The notes under the pieces are model-generated. The model searched no databases. It was not told the DNA's origin and was given only the letters and a program-made list of their open reading frames with translations. Positions 45,422 to 53,213 of a DNA stretch of 64,000 nucleotides are shown here, in pieces (the first letter of the stretch is position 1; each line of letters starts with the position of its first letter). The translations under genes were made by a program, and so were the position numbers. This DNA is from Kumtagia sp963839725 (lineage in GTDB: Bacteria > Pseudomonadota > Alphaproteobacteria > Rhizobiales > Rhizobiaceae), in assembly GCA_963839725.1 (NCBI GenBank), contig CAWIWT010000046.1:434001-498000 (forward strand), read 5' to 3'.

Positions 45422-45799
45422 TCAGGTCCCGAGCAACCAGCTCTGCGGGTTCTTGATCGGCTCGTTGCGGCCGAGTGCCTGCAGGCCGATGATGCAGCGG
45501 GCAATGAACCAGATGGCGGTCGCCAGACCGGTGACGAAGCCGACGATCAGCAGCATCAACGCTGCCGAAATCACGCCGAACAGCAATCCCATCCAGAAGG
45601 TGCGTATGGCAAAAGTGTAATGCGTCTCGAGCCAAGGTTGCGATTTGCCGCGATTGATGTAGGCGATGATGATGCCAATGATGATTGTGAACCCGATGGC
45701 CAGGCTGACGAGATACAGGACGTAGATCACTTGGACATTGGTGGCGCCTGGCTGCAGCCAGCGGTCGGTCTGGCGCGGCGCGGATGGGATGTTGCTCAT
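45422..45799 (-). CDS. DUF4870-like membrane protein inside glc operon
   Basis: A 125-residue protein with three to four membrane helices (VIYVLYLVSLAIGFTIIIGI; FWMGLLFGVISAALMLLIVG; TAIWFIARCIIGLQAL) and a polar linker NRGKSQPWLETHY. The arrangement resembles DUF4870/TIC20-like proteins. It sits between glcE and glcF with gaps of about 20 bp and is probably cotranscribed. A role in glycolate use is not known; it may be a membrane partner or a passenger. Confidence 0.7.
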   Translation of the reverse strand: MSNIPSAPRQTDRWLQPGATNVQVIYVLYLVSLAIGFTIIIGIIIAYINRGKSQPWLETHYTFAIRTFWMGLLFGVISAALMLLIVGFVTGLATAIWFIARCIIGLQALGRNEPIKNPQSWLLGT

Positions 45800-45818
45800 C
45801 GAATCTCTCCCGCTTCTG

Positions 45819-47048
45819 TCACGCGACGACCTTAGCAGACACCTGCGCGCCCGCCATACGGCCGGGATTGAAGATACCGTTAGGATCGAACTGATCCTTC
45901 AGACGCGCCGACAGACCGGCGAGCGCTGGAGCCTGTGGCTCGAACACCGGGATTGCCGTGCGATAGGCGGGACTGGCGCGCACCAGCGTGGCATGTCCAC
46001 CGCCGAACTTGCGGATCAGCCCGCGCAACAAATCCGCTTGCGGATCGTCGTCGATCCGCAGCCATGCAAGCCCGCCGGCCCAGTCATAGTAGGCATCGAC
46101 GGCTATTTGCATGTGCAGCGCCATCACCACCTTGTGCGTCTCACTCGGCGCCATCGACACGCGCCACACCGGTTTTTCGGTGCCATCGGCGAACGGCATG
46201 CAGTCGCGAACAGCGCGCCAGATCGCTTTCGACGGATCGCCGGCGATCGTGTCGATGCTTTCCGCCGCACCGAACAATGCCTTAAGATGATCAACACGGT
46301 ACGCCACCGATGGGCCAAATCCTTCGACGCGCAATAAGGTCGCCGGAGTGCCCGCAAGCGCTTCGCCGATCCGCGACGATAGGCTTTCCGGCAGATGCGC
46401 CGCGCTGGAAACCTCCGCCGACGAACCCATCGCGACCGCCATCGCAGCAACTGCGGCGTCATCGAAGAGGCCGCGCAAGACCAGCGTGGTCTCGGCCTCG
46501 GCAGCCGGCAGAACCTTGAAGGTCACGTCGGTGAGCGCGGCAAGCGTTCCCCACGACCCGGCTATGAGCTTCGACATGTCATAGCCGGTGACGTTCTTGA
46601 CCACCCGCCCGCCGGATTTGAATGCCTCGCCCCGGCCCGACACGGCATTTATGCCAAGGACGTGGTCGCGCGCCGCCCCGGCCTTGATGCGCCTTGGCCC
46701 GGAAATGTTCGCGGCAAGCGCGCCGCCGATCGTGCCGCTGTTCGGCGCGCCGGCGTGCAGCGGCCCGTAGTCCATTGGCTCGAAGGCCAGTTCCTGCCCA
46801 CTATCCGCCAGCAGCTTTTCGATCTCGGCGAGCGGTGTGCCGGCGCGGGCCGAAAGCACCAGCTCCTCCGGTTCATACAGCGTGACGCCGGAGAGCTTCG
46901 ACAAGTCGAGCGTGTGTTCGGTCTGCAATGGCTGGCCGATGCCGCGCTTCGAGCCATGGCCAATGATTTCCAACGGCGCCCGTTCGCCGGTGGCCCATTG
47001 GACGGTGGACAGAACTTCAGTGGCTGTGGTCGGGGTGAAGGTGGTCAT
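45819..47048 (-). CDS. glcE: glycolate oxidase FAD-binding subunit
   Basis: Second flavin subunit of glycolate oxidase. 409 residues from ATG 47048; an upstream ATG at 47120 would read through the inverted repeat 47061-47111 and is unlikely. The FAD-binding region has LEIIGHGSKRGIG, GGALAANISGPRRIKAGAARD and GRVVKNVTGYDMSKLIAGSWG, and the C-terminus has FDPNGIFNPGRM. The upstream insertion cassette ends about 12 bp before the start codon, so the translation signal is partly supplied by the repeat. Confidence 0.92.
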   Translation of the reverse strand: MTTFTPTTATEVLSTVQWATGERAPLEIIGHGSKRGIGQPLQTEHTLDLSKLSGVTLYEPEELVLSARAGTPLAEIEKLLADSGQELAFEPMDYGPLHAGAPNSGTIGGALAANISGPRRIKAGAARDHVLGINAVSGRGEAFKSGGRVVKNVTGYDMSKLIAGSWGTLAALTDVTFKVLPAAEAETTLVLRGLFDDAAVAAMAVAMGSSAEVSSAAHLPESLSSRIGEALAGTPATLLRVEGFGPSVAYRVDHLKALFGAAESIDTIAGDPSKAIWRAVRDCMPFADGTEKPVWRVSMAPSETHKVVMALHMQIAVDAYYDWAGGLAWLRIDDDPQADLLRGLIRKFGGGHATLVRASPAYRTAIPVFEPQAPALAGLSARLKDQFDPNGIFNPGRMAGAQVSAKVVA

Positions 47049-47060
47049 GGGAGGGCGCTC

Positions 47061-47111
47061 TTTCCTCTCCCCGCTGGGGAGAGGTGGCGAGCGCAGCGAG
47101 CCGGTGAGGGG
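47061..47111. repeat. left terminal inverted repeat of DUF559 cassette
   Basis: 51 bp, beginning TTTCCTCTCCCCGCTGGGGA and ending GCCGGTGAGGGG. It matches the inverse of 47533-47583 with about seven mismatches, most inside the CGAGCGCAGCGAG part. The outer 20 bp form a small hairpin (CCTCTCCCC/GGGGAGAGG). Confidence 0.9.
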
Positions 47112-47120
47112 AAATTTCAA

Positions 47121-47533
47121 TCATCGACGTCTCGCAAGGTATCTCAAATCCGGTGCCGTAACCTCCAGCGGAACAGCGCCTTCCAACGCCGCCAATATCG
47201 TTTGGCAAACGCTATCGAGTTGCTTCAGAACGTCCGTGTTCCAGAACCGCAAAACCGAATAGCCCTGCGCAATCATGTACGCATTTCGCCGTTCATCGTA
47301 TTCATTAGGGACGTGTTGACTTCCATCGACTTCGACAACCAGACGGTACCTGCGACACAGGAAATCCGCGAAGTAAGGTCAACCGGAAACTGCCGAACGA
47401 ATTTATGCCCACCCAGATTCCTATCCTTCAATTCATTCCAGAGGACTGCCTCTGCAACATTGTCGCCCTGCCGCAGCAAGCGTGCTCGTTCATTGACATT
47501 CGGCTTCCGCCTTCGCGTTTGGAACTCCGTCAC
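47121..47533 (-). pseudogene. DUF559 endonuclease-like protein, frameshifted
   Basis: Small protein of the DUF559 family, a PD-(D/E)XK/Vsr-like endonuclease fold. From GTG 47533: NERARLLRQGDNVAEAVLW, ELKDRNLGGHKFVRQFPVD. One C is missing in GACCTT (47377-47378); the other frame continues PYFADFLCRRYRLVVEVDGS, QHVPNEYDERRNAYMIAQGY and VLRFWNTDVLKQLDSV to the stop at 47121. The catalytic-type residues are Asp (YFADF) and E-x-D (VVEVDGSQH). About 137 residues when repaired. It is divergent in nature from the surrounding glc genes. Confidence 0.85.
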
Positions 47534-47583
47534 CCCTCACCGCCTCCCTTCGGTCGGCACCTCTCCCCAACGGGGAGAGGAAA
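47533..47583. repeat. right terminal inverted repeat of DUF559 cassette
   Basis: 51 bp, beginning CCCCTCACCGCCTCCCTTCG and ending CAACGGGGAGAGGAAA, the inverse of 47061-47111. It ends 6 bp before the glcD stop and contains the same CCTCTCCCC/GGGGAGAGG hairpin at its outer end. Confidence 0.9.
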
Positions 47584-47589
47584 CCAGCC

Positions 47590-49086
47590 CTAAAACCTCG
47601 GAATATCCGGGAACGGCAGCTTGCCGCCGGAGACATGCATGCGGCCGAGTTCGGCGCAGCGGCGCAGTTGCGGAAACACCTTTCCGGGGTTGAGCAGATG
47701 GTTGGGATCGAAGGCGCACTTGACCCGCATCTGATGATCGAGGTCGGTCTCGTTGAACATTTCCGGCATCAGGTCACGCTTTTCGACGCCGACGCCATGC
47801 TCGCCGGTGAGCACCCCGCCGACCTTCACACAGAGGCGAAGAATGTCGGAGCCGAAGGCTTCGGCTCGCTCCAGTTCGCCGGGCTTGTTGGCATCATAGA
47901 GAATGAGCGGGTGCAGATTGCCGTCGCCGGCATGGAAGACATTGGCGACGCGCAGTCCATAGTGCTCCGACAGGTCGCGCATGCCGGCCAGCACTTTTGG
48001 CAGCTCCTTGCGCGGGATCGTGCCGTCCATACAGTAGTAGTCCGGGGAGATGCGGCCGACAGCCGGAAACGCCGCCTTGCGGCCCGCCCAGAACGACAGC
48101 CGCTCCTGATCGGAGGTGGAAATCCGGCAGGTGGTCGCACCATTGCGGTTGGCGATCGCCTCGACCCGCTCGATCAGATGATCGACCTCGACGCCGGGTC
48201 CATCCAGCTCGACGATCAGCAGCGCCTCGCATTCGAGCGGGTAGCCGGCGTGGACGAAATCCTCTGCCGCCCGGATCGCCGGCCTGTCCATCATTTCCAT
48301 GCCGCCCGGAATGATGCCGGCGCCGATGATGTCGGCGACGCATTGGCCGCCCTGCTCGCTGGTCGGGAAACCGATCAGCAAGGCGCGCGCGGTCTCCGGC
48401 TTGCGCAGGATGCGCACCGTTACCTCGGTGACGACGCCGAGCAATCCCTCGGAGCCGGTCAGGATGCCGAGCATGTCGTAGCTTTCCGCATCCAGATGCT
48501 TTCCCCCGAGGCGGATCACCTCGCCATTCATCAGCACCATTTCGATGCCGAGCACATTGTTGGCGGTTAGCCCATATTTCAGGCAGTGCACACCGCCGGA
48601 ATTTTCCGCGACATTGCCGCCGATCGAGCAGGCGATCTGCGAAGACGGATCGGGTGCATAGTAGAAGCCGTCGTCCTCGACGGCGCCGGTGATGCCGAGA
48701 TTGGTGACGCCGGGTTGCGCCACGACAGCGCGGTTCATCAGGTCGATCTCAAGGATGGCATTGAAGCGGCTCATGACCAGCAACACCGCATCCTCCAGCG
48801 GCAGCGCACCGCCGGAGAGCGACGTGCCGGAGCCGCGAGGCACAACGCGGATGCCGCGATCGTCGCAATATTTGAGTATTCTTGAGACCTGCTCCGTGGT
48901 TTCGGGTAGCACGACCACCAATGGCAGCTGCCGATAGGCGGTCAGCCCGTCGCTCTCAAAGGCCCGCATCTCGTTGACCGCATCGGCGACACCCTCGCCC
49001 GGCACGATCGTCCGCAGATCGGCAACGATCTCGGCGCGGCGGCTGAGCGTCCCGGCATCGGGCATCGGCATGGTGAGCGCGGACAT
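47590..49086 (-). CDS. glcD: glycolate oxidase catalytic FAD subunit
   Basis: FAD-linked oxidase that converts glycolate to glyoxylate together with GlcE and GlcF. 498 residues from ATG 49086; the frame is open further upstream to 49221, but those residues are not family-like. The PCMH FAD domain has VVPRGSGTSLSGGALPLEDA and IACSIGGNVAENSGGVHCLKYG; the C-terminal lobe has NVFHAGDGNLHPLILYD and GVLTGEHGVGVEKRDLM. First gene of the leftward glc operon, divergent from a phosphatase gene. Confidence 0.94.
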   Translation of the reverse strand: MSALTMPMPDAGTLSRRAEIVADLRTIVPGEGVADAVNEMRAFESDGLTAYRQLPLVVVLPETTEQVSRILKYCDDRGIRVVPRGSGTSLSGGALPLEDAVLLVMSRFNAILEIDLMNRAVVAQPGVTNLGITGAVEDDGFYYAPDPSSQIACSIGGNVAENSGGVHCLKYGLTANNVLGIEMVLMNGEVIRLGGKHLDAESYDMLGILTGSEGLLGVVTEVTVRILRKPETARALLIGFPTSEQGGQCVADIIGAGIIPGGMEMMDRPAIRAAEDFVHAGYPLECEALLIVELDGPGVEVDHLIERVEAIANRNGATTCRISTSDQERLSFWAGRKAAFPAVGRISPDYYCMDGTIPRKELPKVLAGMRDLSEHYGLRVANVFHAGDGNLHPLILYDANKPGELERAEAFGSDILRLCVKVGGVLTGEHGVGVEKRDLMPEMFNETDLDHQMRVKCAFDPNHLLNPGKVFPQLRRCAELGRMHVSGGKLPFPDIPRF

Positions 49087-49162
49087 CGCGGCCTTCGCAA
49101 GCTGTTGGCGAAATTCGTCTACCAGTATGGCGGTATCGCCGCAAATCAAGCAAGGAATGCGG

Positions 49163-49912
49163 ATGAACGAGAAACAAGCAGACGGCGTCGACTTCACCGA
49201 CGCGCGCGGACCTGAAGGCATGCGGCTCTACGCGATCGGCGATGTGCATGGACGGCTCGACCTGCTGGAAAAGATGCACGCGCGGATTCGCGAGGAAATC
49301 GAGCGAGACAAGCCGGCCGACTGGCGCGTCATCCATCTCGGAGACTATGTGGATCGTGGGCCGCAATCGCGTCAGGTGATCGAGTTGCTAATGGCCGTAT
49401 GCGCCCGCGACAGCCGATTCATCGCGCTCGCCGGCAATCACGACCACGGCCTCGTCGAATTCCTCGCCGAACCGTCCATGGACGGCCTGTTCATGCAGAA
49501 TGGAGGGATCGAAACCGCCGCCTCATATGGCGTCGCCTTCGGATTGTTCCACCAGACCCTCAGGCGCTTCCATGCAGACCTCCTGGCGGCTGTGCCAGCC
49601 GAGCACATCCGTTTCATCCTGTCATGCAAGTTCAGCGTCGCCTTCGGCGACTTCTACTTCTGCCACGCGGGCATACGTCCCGGTGTCGCGCTCGACCGCC
49701 AGGTTCCAGACGACCTGATCTGGATCCGTAACGAATTCCTGCGATTCCCGGGTCTTCATCCGAAAGTCATTGTGCACGGCCACACGATCACGCGCGAAGC
49801 GGAAATGCTGGCCAACCGCGTCAACCTGGACACCGGCGCATTTCGGTCCGGCGTGCTCACCGCATTGGCCGTCGACGGCGCGGAAAAGCGTCTGATCGCG
49901 GTCGGGGAATAG
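49163..49912 (+). CDS. PPP-family serine/threonine phosphatase
   Basis: Metallophosphoesterase of the PPP family (bacterial PrpA/PphA-like or diadenosine-tetraphosphatase-like). 249 residues from ATG 49163, behind AAGGA. The metal-binding motifs are GDVHG (26-30), GDYVDRG (60-66) and GNHD (91-94), with a late HGHT motif (VIVHGHTIT). Substrate could be phosphoprotein or a dinucleotide. Divergent from glcD with about 75 bp between starts. Confidence 0.88.
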   Translation: MNEKQADGVDFTDARGPEGMRLYAIGDVHGRLDLLEKMHARIREEIERDKPADWRVIHLGDYVDRGPQSRQVIELLMAVCARDSRFIALAGNHDHGLVEFLAEPSMDGLFMQNGGIETAASYGVAFGLFHQTLRRFHADLLAAVPAEHIRFILSCKFSVAFGDFYFCHAGIRPGVALDRQVPDDLIWIRNEFLRFPGLHPKVIVHGHTITREAEMLANRVNLDTGAFRSGVLTALAVDGAEKRLIAVGE

Positions 49913-49941
49913 GAATGCCGGCCAGATCGGCAGGATGAGGC

Positions 49942-50070
49942 TTAGCGGGTGTTGGCTACGACGCCGTAACCGTCGATGACGACCTGATCGCTTGCATCCA
50001 CCGAGTAGACACCCAGGCCGCACACGACGATGGCAACGAGCATTGCAAAAGAAAGAAGTGCGGCGCGCAA
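49942..50070 (-). CDS. small exported or membrane peptide, unknown
   Basis: A 42-residue frame from TTG 50070 that is too short for most gene callers. It begins RAALLSFAMLVAIVVCGLGV, a signal/anchor helix ending in a cysteine (Cys17), then YSVDASDQVVIDGYGVVANT. AGAGAG lies about 10 bp upstream of the TTG. The Cys near the helix end could make a lipoprotein, though the lipobox (VVCG) is imperfect. I do not recognise it. Confidence 0.45.
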   Translation of the reverse strand: MRAALLSFAMLVAIVVCGLGVYSVDASDQVVIDGYGVVANTR

Positions 50071-50251
50071 GGCAGATACTCTCTCGTTTTCGATTGCCTA
50101 AGTTCTTACGGTAAGACGGTTACCGGTGTGTTTAGTTCCATCCCGTCCGGCGGCGCCTTCTATGCCGCGCGCGACGGAATCACCACTGCGGCGACCGATG
50201 ATTCCGACAAGTTTCGTGAGAGTGGCTTTTCTGCAACGCCCGGGTTGGGCA

Positions 50252-50956
50252 TTACAACGAGATGAGTTTGGCCCAGGCGCGGGCGATGGAAAGTCCCGCG
50301 GCATCGGCGCCAGGCCCATGATCGGCGGCTTCCGCTTCGAAGCGAGCCGGCCATTCCGGCTGATTCTGGGCAATGTGGTCGGCAAATTCGCGATTCCATT
50401 CCTGGACAAGCCGCTGGTCCGCCTCGAAGTGGAACTGGATGCCGTAAGTCGCTCGGCCAATGCGAAACGCCTGATTTGCCGCCACGCCGCTCGATGCAAG
50501 GTGGGCGGCACTCGGCGGCAACGAGAAGGTGTCGTCGTGCCACTGAAAAATCTGGAAGCTGCGCGGCAAACCTTTCAGCACCGGATCGGTGGCGCCCTCG
50601 TCCGTCAGGCTTACCGGGCACCAGCCGAATTCCGTCGCGCCACCGATCTGATTGACCCCGCCAAAGGCGCGGGCAAGTAACTGGCCGCCGAGGCAGATGC
50701 CGAGGACCGCCTTGTCCTTCCCTTCGAAGTCGCGGGCAAGTTCGAGCAAGACGGGTATGTAAGGAAACGCCTCATCGGAAAGCGCGTTTTGGCCTCCGCC
50801 CAGGATCACCGCCGCATCGTGACCGCTAGCGTTCGGCGGCAGTCCGTCACCTAGATGGACCTTTCGGAGATCGATTTCAGCGCCGATCTCGTCAAGCGCC
50901 GCGCCAACCTGACCAAGCCCGGTTCCATCAAAATTCTGGACCACGAGAACGCGCAT
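50252..50956 (-). CDS. class I glutamine amidotransferase-like protein
   Basis: GATase1-like hydrolase of 234 residues starting MRVLVVQNFDGTGLGQVGAA at 50956. A much longer open frame extends upstream but is antisense to the next gene. The triad is visible: Cys88 (GICLGGQLLARAFGG), His176 and Glu178 (QFHFEAD). Stand-alone members act as GMP-synthase-like or gamma-glutamyl (PuuD-like) hydrolases. No synthetase domain lies nearby, so the acceptor is unknown. Confidence 0.85.
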   Translation of the reverse strand: MRVLVVQNFDGTGLGQVGAALDEIGAEIDLRKVHLGDGLPPNASGHDAAVILGGGQNALSDEAFPYIPVLLELARDFEGKDKAVLGICLGGQLLARAFGGVNQIGGATEFGWCPVSLTDEGATDPVLKGLPRSFQIFQWHDDTFSLPPSAAHLASSGVAANQAFRIGRATYGIQFHFEADQRLVQEWNREFADHIAQNQPEWPARFEAEAADHGPGADAAGLSIARAWAKLISL

Positions 50957-51026
50957 CGGTCGTTCCTGTTTCGCAATGCACTTGTCTGAAGCCGCGCTTA
51001 TCATGCGGACCGAATAGAATGAATAG

Positions 51027-51695
51027 GTGGGCTTGCCCGTGCCTTTACAAAATAGAGTCGATCCTTTTGGCGAGATCCACGCGGTTGACGCGCGCGGGAT
51101 GTTCAGTGGCAATCGCGGCGTCATCCACAATCCAGACACCAGGACGCTGCTGAAACGCCGCTGGACGACCAAAGCATGGATCATCTGCGAATGCGCTTTC
51201 AAAGGCCACAAACGCACGGTGATGGGCCGCAACACGCCATCGGGCAATGCAGGCTGGACAGAGCTATTCTTTCTCGACGAGGTAACCGCCCTGGCAGCCG
51301 GGCACCGACCCTGCTTCTTTTGCCGACGAGAGAAGGCGAAGGAGTTCGCCGAGTGCTTCGGCAAGGCCTTCGGCATCGCCAGAGTTAAGGTTGCCGACAT
51401 CGATGAGCGGCTGCATGCGGAAAGGTTGGCGGGCGGTGGGCAGTTGGTTGCCGTTTCAGCGGCGGATTTCGACCAGCTGCCCGATGGCGCGATGGTTTTC
51501 CAAGGCGAGCGATGTTTTGCCAAGCAGAGTTCGAAACTGCGCGGCTGGTCGTTCTGGGGCTACGGCGATGACTGGGACTACTATGACCTAGCCACTTACG
51601 ACGTCTGGCGCGTCACACCGCCGGCAACAATCGCGGCGCTGAAGGCGGGCTATCAGCCGGTGTGGCATCCAAGCGCTCACAAGCTGTATGTTTGA
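51027..51695 (+). CDS. conserved unknown protein with Cys/His cluster
   Basis: A 222-residue protein from GTG 51027 without a good ribosome-binding site. It has RTLLKRRWTTKAWIICECAF (Cys54, Cys56) and GHRPCFFCRREKAKEF (His93, Cys96, Cys99), a possible zinc site, and a tryptophan/tyrosine-rich C-terminus (GWSFWGYGDDWDYYDLATYD). I recall similar proteins only as hypothetical proteins in rhizobia. It ends just before the parDE promoter. Confidence 0.65.
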   Translation: MGLPVPLQNRVDPFGEIHAVDARGMFSGNRGVIHNPDTRTLLKRRWTTKAWIICECAFKGHKRTVMGRNTPSGNAGWTELFFLDEVTALAAGHRPCFFCRREKAKEFAECFGKAFGIARVKVADIDERLHAERLAGGGQLVAVSAADFDQLPDGAMVFQGERCFAKQSSKLRGWSFWGYGDDWDYYDLATYDVWRVTPPATIAALKAGYQPVWHPSAHKLYV

Positions 51696-51735
51696 TTCGC
51701 AAACTTCTTGCGAATGTACCAAGGATTGGTATATT
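51696..51735 (+). promoter_or_regulatory. parDE promoter with two perfect palindromes
   Basis: TTGCGA (51708-51713) and TATATT (51730-51735) form a sigma-70-type promoter with a 16 bp spacer. Two perfect inverted repeats overlap it: TTCGCAA-ACTTC-TTGCGAA (51696-51714) across the -35, and TACCAA-GGA-TTGGTA (51717-51731) in the spacer. They are the likely binding sites of the ParD ribbon-helix-helix antitoxin for autoregulation. Confidence 0.7.
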
Positions 51736-51760
51736 CTAGGAGCTCAACGAGATTTCTCTT

Positions 51761-52006
51761 ATGGCTCGGAACACGTCTGTTTCACTCGGCGATCATTTTA
51801 CAGGGTTCATCGATACGCAGGTGCGCGAAGGCCGTTACGGATCGGCCAGCGATGTGGTTCGCGCCGGTTTGCGTCTGCTTGAGGAACACGAAGCAAAGGT
51901 TACGGCGCTGCGGAACGCGCTGATCGCCGGAGAAGAATCAGGCGAGCCTATGCCGTTTGACAGCGAGTTTTTCCTTCAGCGCATGCGGGACAAGCATGTC
52001 CGTTAG
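51761..52006 (+). CDS. parD: ParD-family antitoxin
   Basis: Ribbon-helix-helix antitoxin of 81 residues (CC2985-type ParD). The N-terminal part is the DNA-binding RHH (NTSVSLGDHFTGFIDTQVRE and YGSASDVVRAGLRLLEEHEA). The C-terminal tail (GEPMPFDSEFFLQRMRDKHV) is the segment that wraps the toxin. It overlaps parE by 11 bp. The palindromes upstream fit autorepression. Confidence 0.9.
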   Translation: MARNTSVSLGDHFTGFIDTQVREGRYGSASDVVRAGLRLLEEHEAKVTALRNALIAGEESGEPMPFDSEFFLQRMRDKHVR

Positions 52007-52295
52007 CAGTCACCGGTATCGGCTTTCTCCGCTTGCCGAAATCGACCTTGAAGAAATTTGGCTATATACCTTCAACACTTGGTCCGCCGAGCAGGCGGAC
52101 CACTATCATGCGGATATTGTTTCCGCGTTTGAAGCTTTGGCCACGCAAAGAAAATCAGGACGGACTACCGAGGTTCGCGATGGCTATTTCAAATGCTCGG
52201 TAGGGTCGCACTTTGTTTTCTACCGCAAATCGGACGATGGCATCGATGTCATTCGCATCCTGCACCAGAGAATGGACGCCGACCGGCATCTGTAG
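51996..52295 (+). CDS. parE: ParE-family toxin
   Basis: RelE/ParE-fold toxin of 99 residues from ATG 51996. It reads YRLSPLAEIDLEEIWLYTFN, with the typical first helix pair, then HYHADIVSAFEALA, GYFKCSVGSHFVFYRKSDDG and VIRILHQRMDADRHL at the C-terminus, where ParE proteins meet gyrase. ParE toxins usually poison DNA gyrase. The frame is intact and overlaps parD, so the module looks functional. Confidence 0.92.
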   Translation: MSVSSHRYRLSPLAEIDLEEIWLYTFNTWSAEQADHYHADIVSAFEALATQRKSGRTTEVRDGYFKCSVGSHFVFYRKSDDGIDVIRILHQRMDADRHL

Positions 52296-52364
52296 CCGAT
52301 GATCCGGGATTCGTGCGACCGCCGTGTCCTTGACGTTCGTCAATCACTCCAGCATTCCATTGCT

Positions 52365-53102
52365 ATGCGTGCGAATTACAAAATGCAGAGGCTGTTCATC
52401 ACCGCCGACCTCACAAACGGCGCGGCGATCGATGCCGGTCCGGAACACAGCCACTACCTGCTCAACGTGCTTCGTATGACCGATGGCGGCGAAGTGCTGG
52501 TGTTCAACGGCCGCGATGGCGAGTGGCGAGCGGCGGTGGAGGCCAAATCGAAGAAGGCGGCACGACTGAAGCTCATCGAGCAAACCCGGCCGCAGCCGCC
52601 TACCCCGGACCTCGCCTATTGTTTCGCGCCGCTGAAGCAGGGGCGTCTCGACTACCTTGTGCAGAAGGCGGTGGAAATGGGCGCCGGCATTTTGCAGCCG
52701 GTGATCACGCAGCACACGCAGGTGAGCAAAGCCGGAACCGACCGGCTGCGAGCCAACGCGATCGAGGCCGCCGAGCAGTGCGGCATATTGGCGGTGCCAG
52801 AAGTAGCGGAACCCATCAAACTCGACCTGCTGCTCGCCGGCTGGGAGAAGGACCGGCGGCTGATCTTCTGCGACGAGGATGCTTCGACCAACAATCCCCT
52901 CCCCGCGCTGCAAGCGATCTCCGAGACGAAACTTGGATTGCTGATCGGCCCCGAGGGTGGCTTCTCCGATGTCGAGCGGCGGCAGTTGCGGTCGCTGCCG
53001 TTCGTGACCGCGATCCCGCTCGGCCCACGCATCCTGCGCGCCGATACGGCTGCGGTCGCCGCGCTGGCGGTGGTCCAAGCGACGGTGGGAGACTGGGAAT
53101 AA
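52365..53102 (+). CDS. rsmE: 16S rRNA m3U1498 methyltransferase
   Basis: SPOUT-family methyltransferase modifying U1498 of 16S rRNA. 245 residues from ATG 52365 (MRANYKMQRLF); ATG 52383 and an upstream one at 52299 are alternatives. The N-terminal PUA-like domain has HYLLNVLRMTDGGEVLVFNG. The C-terminal trefoil knot has LIGPEGGFSDVERRQLR and LGPRILRADTAAVAAL, the SAM site. It precedes gshA, which follows in the same direction, an order I recall from other rhizobia. Confidence 0.93.
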   Translation: MRANYKMQRLFITADLTNGAAIDAGPEHSHYLLNVLRMTDGGEVLVFNGRDGEWRAAVEAKSKKAARLKLIEQTRPQPPTPDLAYCFAPLKQGRLDYLVQKAVEMGAGILQPVITQHTQVSKAGTDRLRANAIEAAEQCGILAVPEVAEPIKLDLLLAGWEKDRRLIFCDEDASTNNPLPALQAISETKLGLLIGPEGGFSDVERRQLRSLPFVTAIPLGPRILRADTAAVAALAVVQATVGDWE

Positions 53103-53213
53103 GCTCGTCGATCAGGCCCGCTCACGGGATCGTCAGCAAATTTCGCTTGATCGGTGGCGGGCATTTCGGCCATCAAGCCGCCACGGCCATTTGGCCGAGG
53201 GAGCAGGGTTAGC

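Larger units (their letters stand above)
47061..47583. mobile_element. 523 bp DUF559 cassette with 51 bp terminal inverted repeats
   Basis: The block between glcE and glcD consists of two 51 bp inverted repeats and a single DUF559 gene that fills the space between them. The GTG start touches the right repeat and the stop lies 10 bp from the left one. Orthologous glcD-glcE junctions are normally tight, so this is an insertion. The repeats belong to the family B palindromes at 16715 and 42077. No target duplication is visible. Confidence 0.7.

Noticed and set aside
46395..47693. Long plus-strand frame of 432 residues opposite glcE and the cassette
   Set aside because: Arg/His-rich antisense of a high-GC gene; it crosses two inverted repeats and a pseudogene and has no domain.
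50252..51523. A 423-residue frame including the amidotransferase
   Set aside because: The first 189 residues are antisense to the gene at 51027 and have no family resemblance; the amidotransferase starts at 50956.
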